DNA of 64,000 nucleotides from Microbacteriaceae bacterium (GTDB lineage: Bacteria > Actinomycetota > Actinomycetes > Actinomycetales > Microbacteriaceae), in the NCBI GenBank assembly GCA_030841285.1, contig JAVECW010000113.1:33170-97169 (forward strand), in the 5' to 3' direction. The notes beneath the pieces were generated by a model, which did no database searches, was not told the origin of the DNA, and was given only the letters and a program-made list of their open reading frames with translations. The position numbers were made by a program, and so were the translations under genes. Below, one piece after another: positions 55,389 through 63,490 of this stretch; position 1 is the first letter of the stretch; each line of letters starts with the position of its first letter.

Positions 55389-56138
55389 ATGCACTGGTTG
55401 ACTGACTTCATCGCTTGGTATACATCGCCCGCTGCGCGCCCGGTGATCTTCACTGCCGCGATCCTCGCAGCCTCCGTGATCGTCTCGGGGCTCATCGCCG
55501 CCTCGATCGCTAAGAGCTCAATCAAGGGCCTGCTCTCCCGCACCGACCGTGCGCAAAAGGCCTCCGCAATCGCCGCGCTCGTGGATGCCGCAACCGAGGC
55601 ATCCGTCTGGAACTCGCTGACCCCAGCGGAGCAGGTCCTCTCGGACCGTGCCGTTGGCCAGACCGACATCATGGTCCGCCTGCTCCCCATCAAGGGTGCG
55701 GGCATCGCCGCGAACTGGGCCAGCCACCAGCTCTCCGAGCTGAAACGCCACTCGGCCACCTTTGGCTACCAGCTCGACCCCGCGATCGCCGAGTTTCGCG
55801 ATCGCATGATCGAGTGGCAGAACAAGCCGCGCCGCGCTCGCAAGATCTTCCAGGACGACCTCGAACGCTGGCGCTACGAGACCAACGACACCGAGCGCAC
55901 GCTCCTCGCGCAGCAGGATGCCTGGGTCGCGCAGCAGCACCACGATCAGTTCGCGCCCGCGTCGGCCGCAGCTGCGCCGTCCGCACCGGCGGCATCCGCT
56001 CCGTTCCGGCTGACGAATACGGACACGGCGCCATCTGCCATTGCTCAACCTGCACACGCCACGCAGGCACCGGTCATGCATAGCGTCCCGGCTGCTCCCC
56101 CTGAACAGCCCGCTCAGTTCACGCGACCCCTGGTCTAG
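55389..56138 (+). CDS. membrane-anchored protein with Ala/Pro-rich tail
   Basis: About 249 residues: one N-terminal membrane helix (FTAAILAASVIVSGLIAASI), a helical soluble domain with a clear pattern (LLSRTDRAQKASAIAALVDA, FQDDLERWRYETNDTERTLL), and a C-terminal low-complexity Ala/Pro tail. The function is not recognised. The start at ATG 55389 is supported by a -10 box 7 nt upstream; a GTG at 55317 would add 24 residues. A terminator palindrome follows. Confidence 0.7.
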   Translation: MHWLTDFIAWYTSPAARPVIFTAAILAASVIVSGLIAASIAKSSIKGLLSRTDRAQKASAIAALVDAATEASVWNSLTPAEQVLSDRAVGQTDIMVRLLPIKGAGIAANWASHQLSELKRHSATFGYQLDPAIAEFRDRMIEWQNKPRRARKIFQDDLERWRYETNDTERTLLAQQDAWVAQQHHDQFAPASAAAAPSAPAASAPFRLTNTDTAPSAIAQPAHATQAPVMHSVPAAPPEQPAQFTRPLV

Positions 56139-56147
56139 CGAGCTGAA

Positions 56148-56181
56148 ATGAAGGGCCGGCGGGAAACCGTCGGCCCTTCAT
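56148..56181. terminator. bidirectional terminator palindrome
   Basis: ATGAAGGGCCGGCGG / CCGTCGGCCCTTCAT, 15-bp arms with one G-T pair and an AAA loop, between the membrane-anchored gene and nadE. Confidence 0.75.
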
Positions 56182-56202
56182 GCGTGTCTAGCGCCAAGTG
56201 TG

Positions 56203-56219
56203 TAGACGCCAGGCGTCTA
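56203..56219. terminator. hairpin overlapping the nadE stop codon
   Basis: TAGACGCC-A-GGCGTCTA: 8-bp perfect arms. The outer arm contains the nadE stop (TAG on the minus strand). It lies 22 bp from the larger terminator. Confidence 0.5.
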
Positions 56220-57038
56220 GCGCCACCAGTCGTCGAAGAGGGTGGCGGGCGCGCGCCGCTTGTGCTCGGTTGCACGGTACCGCGCCTCGATGGCTTCCGC
56301 GACCTCGGTCGGTAGGTCCTTGCCCTCGAGGAAGTCGTCGATGTTCTGGTAGGTGAGGCCCAGGTTGTCTTCGTCGGTCTGGCCGGGCGTGTGATCGAGC
56401 AGGTCGGCGGTCGGCGCCTTCAAGTAGAGCCGCTCTGGCGCATGGAGTGTCTCGAGCAGCGCGCGACCCTGCCGCTTCGTCAGGCCGCTCAGCGGGAGCA
56501 GATCCGCTCCTCCATCCCCGTACTTGGTGAAGAAGCCCGTGACCGCCTCGGCCGCATGGTCGGTGCCGACCACGAGCAACCCTTGCTGTCCTGCGATCGC
56601 ATACTGCGCGACCATTCGGGCGCGCGCCTTGACGTTGCCCTTCGTGAAGTCGCTCATCGCGGCGCCCACGGCGTCGAGGTACTCCGCCTGGAAGCCGTCG
56701 ACGGCACGATGGATGTTGAAGGTGACAACCCGATGCGGCTTGATGAAACTCAGGGCGAGCTGTGCATCCTCCTCGTCGTGCTGCACGGTGTACGGCAGGC
56801 GCACAGCGATGAACTCGGCGATGACCCCCTCCGAGGAGAGTCGCTCGACCGCGATCTGGCACAGGCGACCCGCGAGTGACGAGTCCTGGCCGCCGCTGAT
56901 CCCGAGCACGAGGCCGGCCGCGCGACTCGACTTCACGTAGTCGACCAGAAAGCTCACGCGCCGATCGATCTCGACGAGAGGGTCGATACTCGGGCTCACG
57001 TTCAAGTCACGGATGATTTGTGCCTGCAGATCGCGCAT
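56217..57038 (-). CDS. nadE: ammonia-dependent NAD synthetase
   Basis: A 273-residue NadE that amidates deamido-NAD to NAD, completing the pathway begun by NadD in this window. The PP-loop SGGQDS is at residues 48-53, and [30 protein letters not shown] and [17 protein letters not shown] are family motifs. There is no glutaminase domain, so ammonia is used. The ATG comes 6 nt after a TATTCT box. Confidence 0.97.
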   Translation of the reverse strand: MRDLQAQIIRDLNVSPSIDPLVEIDRRVSFLVDYVKSSRAAGLVLGISGGQDSSLAGRLCQIAVERLSSEGVIAEFIAVRLPYTVQHDEEDAQLALSFIKPHRVVTFNIHRAVDGFQAEYLDAVGAAMSDFTKGNVKARARMVAQYAIAGQQGLLVVGTDHAAEAVTGFFTKYGDGGADLLPLSGLTKRQGRALLETLHAPERLYLKAPTADLLDHTPGQTDEDNLGLTYQNIDDFLEGKDLPTEVAEAIEARYRATEHKRRAPATLFDDWWR

Positions 57039-57044
57039 ACATGC

Positions 57045-57050
57045 AGAATA
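57045..57050 (-). promoter_or_regulatory. -10 box of nadE, leaderless arrangement
   Basis: TATTCT followed by 6 nt and the ATG at 57038. Confidence 0.6.
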
Positions 57051-57078
57051 TCGCGGCCACCTGGAGGAAACGAACGCG

Positions 57079-57945
57079 TCAGTTCACTCCGCTCAGGGTG
57101 CGGCCGAGGATCGCGGCGGTCAGCGCATCGGTCGGTTCCTTGGGTGCAAGCGGGTTGGACAGCAGGGTGAAATCGACCGTGCCAAGGTCTGGCAGGCCGA
57201 AGCGGTTGGTCACCTTGACCAGGTCAGCAGGTATGAGCGAGTGCGGAAAGACGGCAACGCCGATTCCCGCGCGCACGGCCGCGAGCATGCCGTTGACCTC
57301 GCGCGTGTTGCAGGTAATCCGCCAGGTGCGGCCCGCGGCCTCGAGTGCGTCGATCGCCTTCTGGCGGCTGATGCTCGGCCCCTGGTACGCAATGAGAGGA
57401 ACCGGCTTGTCGACGTCGACGACCGTCTTCTCGTGCCCGACCCACACGAGAGCATCCGTGCCGACAACGGTCCCCTCGGTCGTGCCCGGATTCTGCTTGA
57501 TGAAGATCAGGTCGAGCTGTCCACCCATGAGCCGCCGGTACAGGGGCCCGCTCTGGTCGACCGTGAGTTCGAGATTGACCTGAGGGTGAAGCTGCCGGAA
57601 GTGGCGCAGGATCTGCGGCAGCTGTGTGATCGCGAGGTCGTCCGCGGCGCCGAAGCGCAGACGGCCCCTCATCGCGGAACCACTGAAATAGCTGGATGCC
57701 TCGGCGTGCGCGGCGAGAATTGTGCGCGCGAATCCGGCCATTGCATCGCCGTTGTCCGTCAGGCGTACATCCCTCGTGTCGCGCGCGACGAGTTGGCGAC
57801 CGGCCGCCTGTTCGAGCTTTCGCACGTGTTGACTCGCCGTGGGCTGGCTGATGCCCAATCGCGACGCGGCCTTCGTGAAGCTCAGGGTGTCGGCCACCGC
57901 GAGAAAAGTCCTGAGCAGCATCGGGTCGAACTCAAACGTGCTCAT
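57079..57945 (-). CDS. LysR-family transcriptional regulator
   Basis: A 288-residue regulator with a clear LysR helix-turn-helix at the N-terminus ([40 protein letters not shown]) and a periplasmic-binding-like effector domain. ATG 57945 has TTGGAG 6 nt upstream; a TTG four codons earlier is less likely. It is divergent from an MFS transporter with a 72-bp spacer, so it probably controls that gene and itself. Confidence 0.93.
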   Translation of the reverse strand: MSTFEFDPMLLRTFLAVADTLSFTKAASRLGISQPTASQHVRKLEQAAGRQLVARDTRDVRLTDNGDAMAGFARTILAAHAEASSYFSGSAMRGRLRFGAADDLAITQLPQILRHFRQLHPQVNLELTVDQSGPLYRRLMGGQLDLIFIKQNPGTTEGTVVGTDALVWVGHEKTVVDVDKPVPLIAYQGPSISRQKAIDALEAAGRTWRITCNTREVNGMLAAVRAGIGVAVFPHSLIPADLVKVTNRFGLPDLGTVDFTLLSNPLAPKEPTDALTAAILGRTLSGVN

Positions 57946-57953
57946 TCGAATCT

Positions 57954-57970
57954 CCAATAGTAGTTATAGG
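57954..57970. promoter_or_regulatory. imperfect inverted repeat in the LysR/MFS spacer
   Basis: CCAATAGTAGTTATAGG: A/T-rich, with CCTATA/TATTGG arms (5 of 6 positions paired). It has the size and place of a LysR box beside the lysR start. Confidence 0.35.
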
Positions 57971-58017
57971 TTGAAGTCACTCCAAGAATACGGCCCTCGC
58001 GCGTAGCGTCGATATAC

Positions 58018-59361
58018 GTGACACCTCCACTGGACGCAGCACCACCAACTGGACCAATGCCGGTCCTGAGCGTCCGGCCACCCTGGCGAGAGACCCTCAT
58101 CTCATTCCGAGTGAGAAACTACCGGCTCTTCACCACATCGAACCTCCTCGCGATGACGGCCGTCTGGATGCAGCGCATCGCGATGGACTGGCTCGTGCTC
58201 CAGCTCTCCGGAAGCGTCGCGGCGGTCGGTGTCACGGTCGCCATGCAGTTCGCGCCCATGCTCTTGTTCGGCCTCATGGGCGGTGTGATCGCCGACCGGT
58301 ATCCGAAGCGGATGCTGCTGATCGTCTCGCAGTCTGCTTCGGCCGTTCTCGCCGCCGGCCTGGCGGTGCTGACCCTGACCGGAGCGGCCCAGGTCTGGCA
58401 CCTCTGGGTCATCTCGTTCGTGCTCGGGCTCGTCACGGTCATCGACAACCCGGCCAGGCAGGTATTCGTCAACGAACTCGTGGGCCCGCGCTATCTGCGC
58501 AACGCGATCAGCCTCAACTCCTCGGTCTTCCAGCTGGGTGGCCTTATCGGCCCCGCGGTTGGAGGCATCCTGATCACCGCGGTCGGCGCCGGATGGGCGT
58601 TCGCGATCAACGCCCTCGCGTGCACGGTCGTCGCGGTCACCTTGAGCATGCTCAGGCCCTCCGAACTCTTTCACAGCCCGACCGCCGCGCCTAGCAAGGG
58701 ACAGCTCGCCGAGGGCATGCGGTACGTGCTCGCCAAGCCGGTCATCTTCTGGACCATCGTGATGCTCGCGTTCCTGTCGACTTTCGCGTTCAACATGCCG
58801 GTGTTCCTCGCCGCATACGCGAACAATGTGTTCCACGTCGGCGCGCAGGGATACGGGTTCTTCAACGCACTCGTCGCTGGCGGTGCGCTCGCGGGCGCCA
58901 TCGCATCCACCCGGCGTACGAGCATCCGCCTGAGCATGATCATCGCGACAGCGGGAGCGCTCGGCGTTGTACAGGCCGTGGCCGGAATCGCGCCGAATGA
59001 GATCGCATTCGGTCTATTCCTCGTCGCCACCGGCGTCGCCAACCTGCTGTTCATCACGGGAGCGAATTCGATCATCCAGATGTCATCGAACGTGCGTATT
59101 CGCGGCCGCGTGATCTCGCTCTACATCCTCGTGCTGCTGGGCGGACAGGCGATCGGCGGACCGATCATGGGGTGGATGGTCGAGCTCGTCGGCCCGCACA
59201 TCGCCATGGTCGCGTCAGGCGTCGTGCCGGCCATCGCCGCGATCGTGATCGCTGTGCTGATCGCGCGCAGCGCGAACCTGAGGGTGCGCGTGAGCCTCAA
59301 GCGAGTCGACCCGCTTCTGCGGATCATCCCGCGAGCACGCGCCTCGCGCGTCAAGGCCTGA
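58018..59361 (+). CDS. major facilitator transporter (EntS/MFS_3-like)
   Basis: A 447-residue transporter with about 12 helices. FRVRNYRLFTTSNLLAMTAV in the first helix and DRYPKRMLLI in the helix 2-3 loop are typical of the EntS/MFS_3 group, which often export small hydrophobic compounds. DNPARQVFVNELVG is a further family motif. The GTG at 58018 is the chosen start; ATG 58057 is possible. It is divergent from a LysR gene. Confidence 0.9.
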   Translation: MTPPLDAAPPTGPMPVLSVRPPWRETLISFRVRNYRLFTTSNLLAMTAVWMQRIAMDWLVLQLSGSVAAVGVTVAMQFAPMLLFGLMGGVIADRYPKRMLLIVSQSASAVLAAGLAVLTLTGAAQVWHLWVISFVLGLVTVIDNPARQVFVNELVGPRYLRNAISLNSSVFQLGGLIGPAVGGILITAVGAGWAFAINALACTVVAVTLSMLRPSELFHSPTAAPSKGQLAEGMRYVLAKPVIFWTIVMLAFLSTFAFNMPVFLAAYANNVFHVGAQGYGFFNALVAGGALAGAIASTRRTSIRLSMIIATAGALGVVQAVAGIAPNEIAFGLFLVATGVANLLFITGANSIIQMSSNVRIRGRVISLYILVLLGGQAIGGPIMGWMVELVGPHIAMVASGVVPAIAAIVIAVLIARSANLRVRVSLKRVDPLLRIIPRARASRVKA

Positions 59362-59422
59362 ACCGACCCGGGCTCGCCGAGCCTGGGCGGCGGTCACCCT
59401 TCCTCATGGGTCAACGCGGGGC

Positions 59423-59428
59423 TATGCT
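59423..59428 (+). promoter_or_regulatory. -10 box of the alpha/beta-hydrolase gene, leaderless arrangement
   Basis: TATGCT followed by 6 nt and the ATG at 59435. Confidence 0.65.
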
Positions 59429-59434
59429 CTGCGC

Positions 59435-60187
59435 ATGGTACTGGCCCGAGTCATGATGCTGCCCGGCAGCGTGCTCCCTGCCGAACCCGCATTCGCGGCG
59501 CTCCTGGCAGCACTCGGGCCCGGCGTGGATGCCTTCGCGAAGGACCTTGAGGTCTACTCGGGCGATGAGCCGCCGCCTGATTACAGCCTGGACACGGAAA
59601 TCGGCGGCGTTGTCCGCGAAGCCGACGCGAGGGGCTGGGAGAGGTTCCATCTAGTGGGCTATTCGGGCGGAGGGGCTGCGGCGCTCGCGTTTGCCGCCAG
59701 ACATCCGCAGCGATTGCTGAGCTTGGCACTACTGGAGCCCGCCTGGGCCGGGAATTGGGACTGGACTGCGGAGCACACGGCCTTGTGGGCGGAATACGAC
59801 CAAATCATGAATCTGCCTCCGGAACAGTTCATGCGTGCGTTCATGGCTCTGGGTGTCCGCCCGAGAGTGACCCTGCCGCAAGCGCCCGCGGGCGACCCGC
59901 CAGCATGGATGGCAAAGCGACCCGCGGGCATCGCGGCATTCATCCAGACATTCAAAACGTACGACCTCGACCGAGCCGCCCTCAACGGCTTTCAACAGCC
60001 GGTCTATTTTGCGCTCGGCGGGCTTAGCAATCCCGTCGAATATGGCGAAAATGCCGAACGGCTCGCGGCCGTGTTCCCCAACTTCCAGCTGGAAGTATTC
60101 GAGGACCGCCACCATTTTGACCCGCCACACCGAATCGAGCCTGAGCGGCTGGCCGCTTCATTGCGCGGACTCTGGCAACGGGCTTGA
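59435..60187 (+). CDS. alpha/beta-hydrolase fold protein
   Basis: A 250-residue hydrolase. FHLVGYSGGGAAALAFAARH contains the nucleophile elbow GYSGG (Ser about 76), and FEDRHHFDPPHRIEPERLA near the end carries the expected late His. The substrate cannot be inferred; these proteins cleave esters, lactones or C-C bonds. It begins 6 nt after a TATGCT box. It is convergent with tRNA-Arg. Confidence 0.88.
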   Translation: MVLARVMMLPGSVLPAEPAFAALLAALGPGVDAFAKDLEVYSGDEPPPDYSLDTEIGGVVREADARGWERFHLVGYSGGGAAALAFAARHPQRLLSLALLEPAWAGNWDWTAEHTALWAEYDQIMNLPPEQFMRAFMALGVRPRVTLPQAPAGDPPAWMAKRPAGIAAFIQTFKTYDLDRAALNGFQQPVYFALGGLSNPVEYGENAERLAAVFPNFQLEVFEDRHHFDPPHRIEPERLAASLRGLWQRA

Positions 60188-60188
60188 T

Positions 60189-60203
60189 CGCCCCGTAGGG
60201 GCG
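60189..60203. terminator. short hairpin between the hydrolase gene and tRNA-Arg
   Basis: CGCCCC-GTA-GGGGCG, a perfect 6-bp stem just after the hydrolase stop and downstream of the tRNA on the other strand. Confidence 0.45.
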
Positions 60204-60209
60204 TTCCGG

Positions 60210-60282
60210 TGCCCCCGGCAGGAATCGAACCTGCGACCAAGAGATTAGAAGGCTCCTGCTCTATCCTCTGAGCTACGGGGGC
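60210..60282 (-). tRNA. tRNA-Arg(TCT)
   Basis: Acceptor GCCCCCG/CGGGGGC, D-arm GCTC/GAGC, anticodon loop CTTCTAA (anticodon TCT, codon AGA), T-loop TTCGATT, discriminator A. The next bases are CCG, so CCA is not encoded. Confidence 0.93.
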
Positions 60283-60327
60283 GCACAACGCGACTCCACG
60301 ATACCGCAGGCGGCTCGTGAGGGACCT

Positions 60328-60588
60328 TTAGACGGCCTTCGCTGCGGCGACCAACACCTGCTGCAGGGTGGGAACTCCGACGGCGCGGAAGACCTCTGCG
60401 CCGGCGGCATCCTGAACGATGACCGTCGGAGTCATCCTGACCTCTTCTGCCTCGGCTTGCTCGGAGTAGCGCGCGACATCCATTTCGGTCACCGTCGCGG
60501 ATGGGACAAGTCGCGCGACCTCGGCGAGCACCGCCCGCGTCTGGGTGCACGGTTCGCAGAATGCCGAGGTGAAAAGGAGCAGATTCAC
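60328..60588 (-). CDS. thioredoxin-like protein with CEPC active site
   Basis: An 86-residue thioredoxin-fold protein: NLLLFTSAFCEPCTQTRAVL holds the CEPC redox pair, MTPTVIVQDAAG has the conserved cis-Pro, and VGVPTLQQVLVA ends the fold. It is small and cytoplasmic. The GTG start follows a TAGACT box by 6 nt. It is divergent from orn. Confidence 0.9.
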   Translation of the reverse strand: MNLLLFTSAFCEPCTQTRAVLAEVARLVPSATVTEMDVARYSEQAEAEEVRMTPTVIVQDAAGAEVFRAVGVPTLQQVLVAAAKAV

Positions 60589-60594
60589 GACCCC

Positions 60595-60600
60595 AGTCTA
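60595..60600 (-). promoter_or_regulatory. -10 box of the thioredoxin-like gene, leaderless arrangement
   Basis: TAGACT followed by 6 nt and the GTG at 60588. Confidence 0.6.
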
Positions 60601-60644
60601 CGGCCGCCAGATCGCACCGATCCAAGGCGGTCAGTGCCCCACAG

Positions 60645-60650
60645 TAGACT
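60645..60650 (+). promoter_or_regulatory. -10 box of orn, leaderless arrangement
   Basis: TAGACT followed by 6 nt and the ATG at 60657. Confidence 0.65.
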
Positions 60651-60656
60651 TTTGGC

Positions 60657-61277
60657 ATGGCTAACTCCTCGGATCGACTGGTCTGGATTGACTGCGAAAT
60701 GACCGGACTCGACCTCGAGGTTGACGAACTCGTTGAAATTGCGGTCGTGATAACCGACTTCGAACTCAACGTGCTGGACCCCGGACTCAACATCGTGATC
60801 AAGCCGGATGCCTCCGCGCTCGAGAACATGAATGACTTCGTGCGGAACATGCACACCGAGTCCGGGCTGATCGAAGAGATCCCGTACGGGAAGGGGCTGG
60901 CAGAGGCCGAGTACGAGGTTCTCGAATACGTTCTCAAGTTCGTGCCAACCAATCGAACGGCTCCGCTCGCGGGAAACACGATCGGCACCGACCGCGCTTT
61001 CCTCGCCAAGTTCATGCCTCGTCTGGATGGACACCTGCACTACCGCAACGTCGATGTCTCGACGATCAAGGAGCTCTCCCGCCGCTGGTACCCGCGCATC
61101 TACTTCAACGCGCCGGTCAAGAACGGCGGGCACCGCGCCCTCGCTGACATCCTCGAGTCGATTCGTGAGCTCGAGTACTACCGCAAGGCGGTCTTCGTGG
61201 CCGAGCCAGGGCCTTCCACCGACGACACCAGAGCCATCTCCGCCGCTGTCGTGGAAAACTGGGCTGCTCGAATGTAA
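60657..61277 (+). CDS. orn: oligoribonuclease
   Basis: A 206-residue DEDDh exonuclease that finishes RNA decay by clearing dinucleotides, including the products of cyclic dinucleotide breakdown. [20 protein letters not shown] has the first acid pair (D12, E14), and [15 protein letters not shown] with [19 protein letters not shown] supply the later D, H and D. The ATG is 6 nt after a TAGACT box. Confidence 0.97.
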   Translation: MANSSDRLVWIDCEMTGLDLEVDELVEIAVVITDFELNVLDPGLNIVIKPDASALENMNDFVRNMHTESGLIEEIPYGKGLAEAEYEVLEYVLKFVPTNRTAPLAGNTIGTDRAFLAKFMPRLDGHLHYRNVDVSTIKELSRRWYPRIYFNAPVKNGGHRALADILESIRELEYYRKAVFVAEPGPSTDDTRAISAAVVENWAARM

Positions 61278-61325
61278 TAGAATTCTTTAGTTGCCTTGAT
61301 CGGCCGCAGCGTCGATCACGAACAT

Positions 61326-61402
61326 GGTGGGTATAGCTCAGCTGGTAGAGCGCCTGGTTGTGGTCCAGGAGGTCGCGGGTTCAAGCCCCGTTACTCACCC
61401 CA
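61326..61402 (+). tRNA. tRNA-His(GTG)
   Basis: Acceptor GTGGGTA/TACTCAC with the extra G-1 facing C73, D-arm GCTC/GAGC, anticodon stem CCTGG/CCAGG with loop TTGTGGT (anticodon GTG), T-loop TTCAAGC, encoded CCA. Confidence 0.94.
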
Positions 61403-61443
61403 ATACGGAGAGCCTTTTGCGGAAGGCAAGCAATAACGCGTGA

Positions 61444-61449
61444 GATGCT
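61444..61449 (+). promoter_or_regulatory. -10-like box, leaderless arrangement
   Basis: GATGCT followed by 6 nt and the GTG at 61456; the first base departs from TAnnnT. Confidence 0.4.
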
Positions 61450-61455
61450 TAGCGC

Positions 61456-61806
61456 GTGTTTGAGCTAACGGCGGACGAATTCGAGCGGGTCGTCACCGAC
61501 GAGCTCGACTCGCTGCCAGACGACATGGTCGACGGGCTCGAGAACGTGGTGTTCGTCGTCGAGGATCGTCCGGAGGACGGATCCCTCGACCTGCTCGGCC
61601 TCTACGACGGCGTCGCCCTCACCGAGCGCGGGCAATACGGGTTCGGCGAGATGCCGGATCGGATCATCCTTTATCGAGAGCCGCTCCTGTCGATCTGCGA
61701 CGACGAGGAGCAGCTGCGCGAGGAAATCCACGTAACGCTCGTGCACGAGATCGCGCACTTCTACGGGATCGATGACGACAAGCTGCACGAACTCGGCTGG
61801 GACTAG
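61456..61806 (+). CDS. zincin-like metallopeptidase domain protein
   Basis: A 116-residue small metalloprotease-like protein. The HExxH motif is H97 to H101 (LVHEIAHFYGIDD) with a nearby Asp as the likely third ligand, the layout of the DUF1025/MetallopepM family. The N-terminal part is acidic (DELDSLPDDMVDGL). Activity and substrate are not established for this family. Start at GTG 61456. Confidence 0.85.
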   Translation: MFELTADEFERVVTDELDSLPDDMVDGLENVVFVVEDRPEDGSLDLLGLYDGVALTERGQYGFGEMPDRIILYREPLLSICDDEEQLREEIHVTLVHEIAHFYGIDDDKLHELGWD

Positions 61807-61838
61807 CCTGCAGAATGGGTTAGCCGGCACAGACGAGG

Positions 61839-62099
61839 TCAGTCGTCGTCGCGATCGCTCTCGCTGGAATCGCTGTTCGGCGCGTCGAAGCTGTATCGCA
61901 CGTGCAGTTCGCCCTGGATCTCGCGCGTCTCGCCCGCGTTGTACCAGAACAGGGACTCGAGGCCCTCAACCGCGGCCACCGCTCCGAGCCGGTTGTCGTA
62001 GTTGCCACCGATCAGCACGCGCCGCTCGGTCTCGCCCGCGAGCGGGCCATCCACGTATTCGACGACGTATTCAACACTGCGCCGCTCTGCATCGCTCAT
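61839..62099 (-). CDS. conserved hypothetical small protein
   Basis: An 86-residue protein: VEYVVEYVDGPLAGETERRV, GAVAAVEGLESLFWYNAGET and IQGELHVRYSFDAPNSD, then a short acidic Ser/Asp tail. Beta-rich, no recognised motif. A TAACGT box is 6 nt before the ATG. It starts 1 bp after the end of the kinase-like gene. Confidence 0.65.
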   Translation of the reverse strand: MSDAERRSVEYVVEYVDGPLAGETERRVLIGGNYDNRLGAVAAVEGLESLFWYNAGETREIQGELHVRYSFDAPNSDSSESDRDDD

Positions 62100-62100
62100 G

Positions 62101-62709
62101 TCACCACGTTAGACCCGCGGCGCCGAAATGCAGCTGTACGACGGGCGGCCAATCCGTAGCGTCAATGGTCAGCTCCGCGTGCGATTCGGGTCGTTCTCGC
62201 GCGACGAACCGATCGAACTGCCCCTGCCAGTCGTCCCAATGCGCGTCGAACGCACCCTCGTCACGGGCGAGCGCGCGGGCCTTGCGCACTCCATCATCGG
62301 CGGTCAGCCACAGGCGGAGGTCGGCCAGTGCCGCGTTCGCCCGGCTCAAGGTGCCACATCCTTCCACGATGAGTGGCGCATTTCGGTCGACCGTGTGCCA
62401 CTCGGCAGGCACATCGGCCGGCCAGTCGTGGCGTTGCCAGCGCGCGGTTGTTCCCGAACGTCGCGGCCTGAGGAGCTCGTCCCGGATGTGCCCGCTTGCG
62501 GCATCTAGACCGTCCCAGCCGGGGTAGATGTCATCCATGCGCACGAGCGTCGGCGCGACTGTCCCCGGCCATCCCGCAATCAGGCGGTCGGCCAGCGTGG
62601 TCTTGCCCGTGCCGCTCGAACCATCGATGAGGATGACGGGCGTAGCCGTACGTGCGAGCGCGCCGCGGAGCGCTTCGACCAGTTCGGCGGGCAGCTCAGG
62701 AGAGGACAA
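62101..62709 (-). CDS. P-loop nucleoside-kinase-like protein
   Basis: About 202 residues. ILIDGSSGTGKTTLADRLIA is a Walker A loop of the uridine-kinase type; VRMDDIYPGWDGLDAA supplies the substrate-side Asp pair, and LWLTADDGVRKARALARDEG is the lid. The start is a TTG at 62709 with GGGGAG 8 nt upstream, inside the end of the ECF T-subunit gene (14-bp overlap), so translation is coupled. A role in nucleoside salvage beside a vitamin transporter is possible but unproven. Confidence 0.8.
   Translation of the reverse strand: MSSPELPAELVEALRGALARTATPVILIDGSSGTGKTTLADRLIAGWPGTVAPTLVRMDDIYPGWDGLDAASGHIRDELLRPRRSGTTARWQRHDWPADVPAEWHTVDRNAPLIVEGCGTLSRANAALADLRLWLTADDGVRKARALARDEGAFDAHWDDWQGQFDRFVARERPESHAELTIDATDWPPVVQLHFGAAGLTW
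62106..62111 (-). promoter_or_regulatory. -10 box of the small hypothetical gene at 61839, leaderless arrangement
   Basis: TAACGT followed by 6 nt and the ATG at 62099. Confidence 0.45.
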
Positions 62710-63490
62710 ATTGCCAGCTCCCCGCCAGCACGGCCACCGCAATGGCAATTGCCGCGATGAGCGCCCCGATCAGGATGAGCACGACTTCGCGTCCGCCGAA
62801 GCGTGAGGGTCGCGCCCAACTCCGTGGAGTGTCGGATCCGAAACCCTTGGCCTCCATGGCAGTCGCAAGCTTGCTCCCCCGCCGCACCGAGAGCACGAGC
62901 AGCGCGAACGCCTGCGAGAACAGCCGACGCACCGTGCCAACCAGCCCGCTGCCGTCGCCGACGCCCCTGGCGCGCCTCGCCATGCCAAGCGCGCGCCAGT
63001 CTTCGATGAAGAGCCCGATCAGGCGCATGCCAGCAAGACCGCCGAGCACGAATCGACTGGGCAGCTTGAGCACCTGCGCGAGCCCGTCGGCCAGGTCGGT
63101 CGGATCCGTCGTCGCGAAGAGGACGATACTCGGCACGCCGATGGCGAGCACGCGCAGCGCGATGGCAGCGCCGAGTGTCAGCGACCCCTCAGTGACGGTG
63201 ATGAAACCCCACTGCCACAGGGTCGCGCCCAGGTCACGCCCGTAGAGCACTGTCGTGAGGCCCGCGAGCGGCGCACCGATCCAGAGTGTGGCGGTGCGCA
63301 TCCAGAACTGGCGTGCGTTCAGGCCCGCCCAGGCGATGAGCGCGGCCTCGAGCACGAGTGCGACGGCCGCGGAGACCCAGTCGATGGACAGCATCAGTGC
63401 TACGCCGAGCAGGAGAGCGGCGATGAGCTTGGCGACGGGATTCACCCGCGCGATGGCGCTCGGGCGCACGTCTGGCGTGACGAAACTCAC
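62696..63490 (-). CDS. ECF transporter transmembrane (T) subunit
   Basis: A 264-residue EcfT-like membrane subunit with about five to six helices. The coupling motifs ARRARG (EDWRALGMARRARGVGDG) and AKGF (TAMEAKGFGSDTPRSWAR) that contact the two ATPases are present. ECF transporters import vitamins or metal ions; the substrate-binding S subunit is not in the window and probably lies beyond the right edge. It overlaps the ATPase gene by 4 bp (ATGA). Confidence 0.93.
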   Translation of the reverse strand: MSFVTPDVRPSAIARVNPVAKLIAALLLGVALMLSIDWVSAAVALVLEAALIAWAGLNARQFWMRTATLWIGAPLAGLTTVLYGRDLGATLWQWGFITVTEGSLTLGAAIALRVLAIGVPSIVLFATTDPTDLADGLAQVLKLPSRFVLGGLAGMRLIGLFIEDWRALGMARRARGVGDGSGLVGTVRRLFSQAFALLVLSVRRGSKLATAMEAKGFGSDTPRSWARPSRFGGREVVLILIGALIAAIAIAVAVLAGSWQFVLS

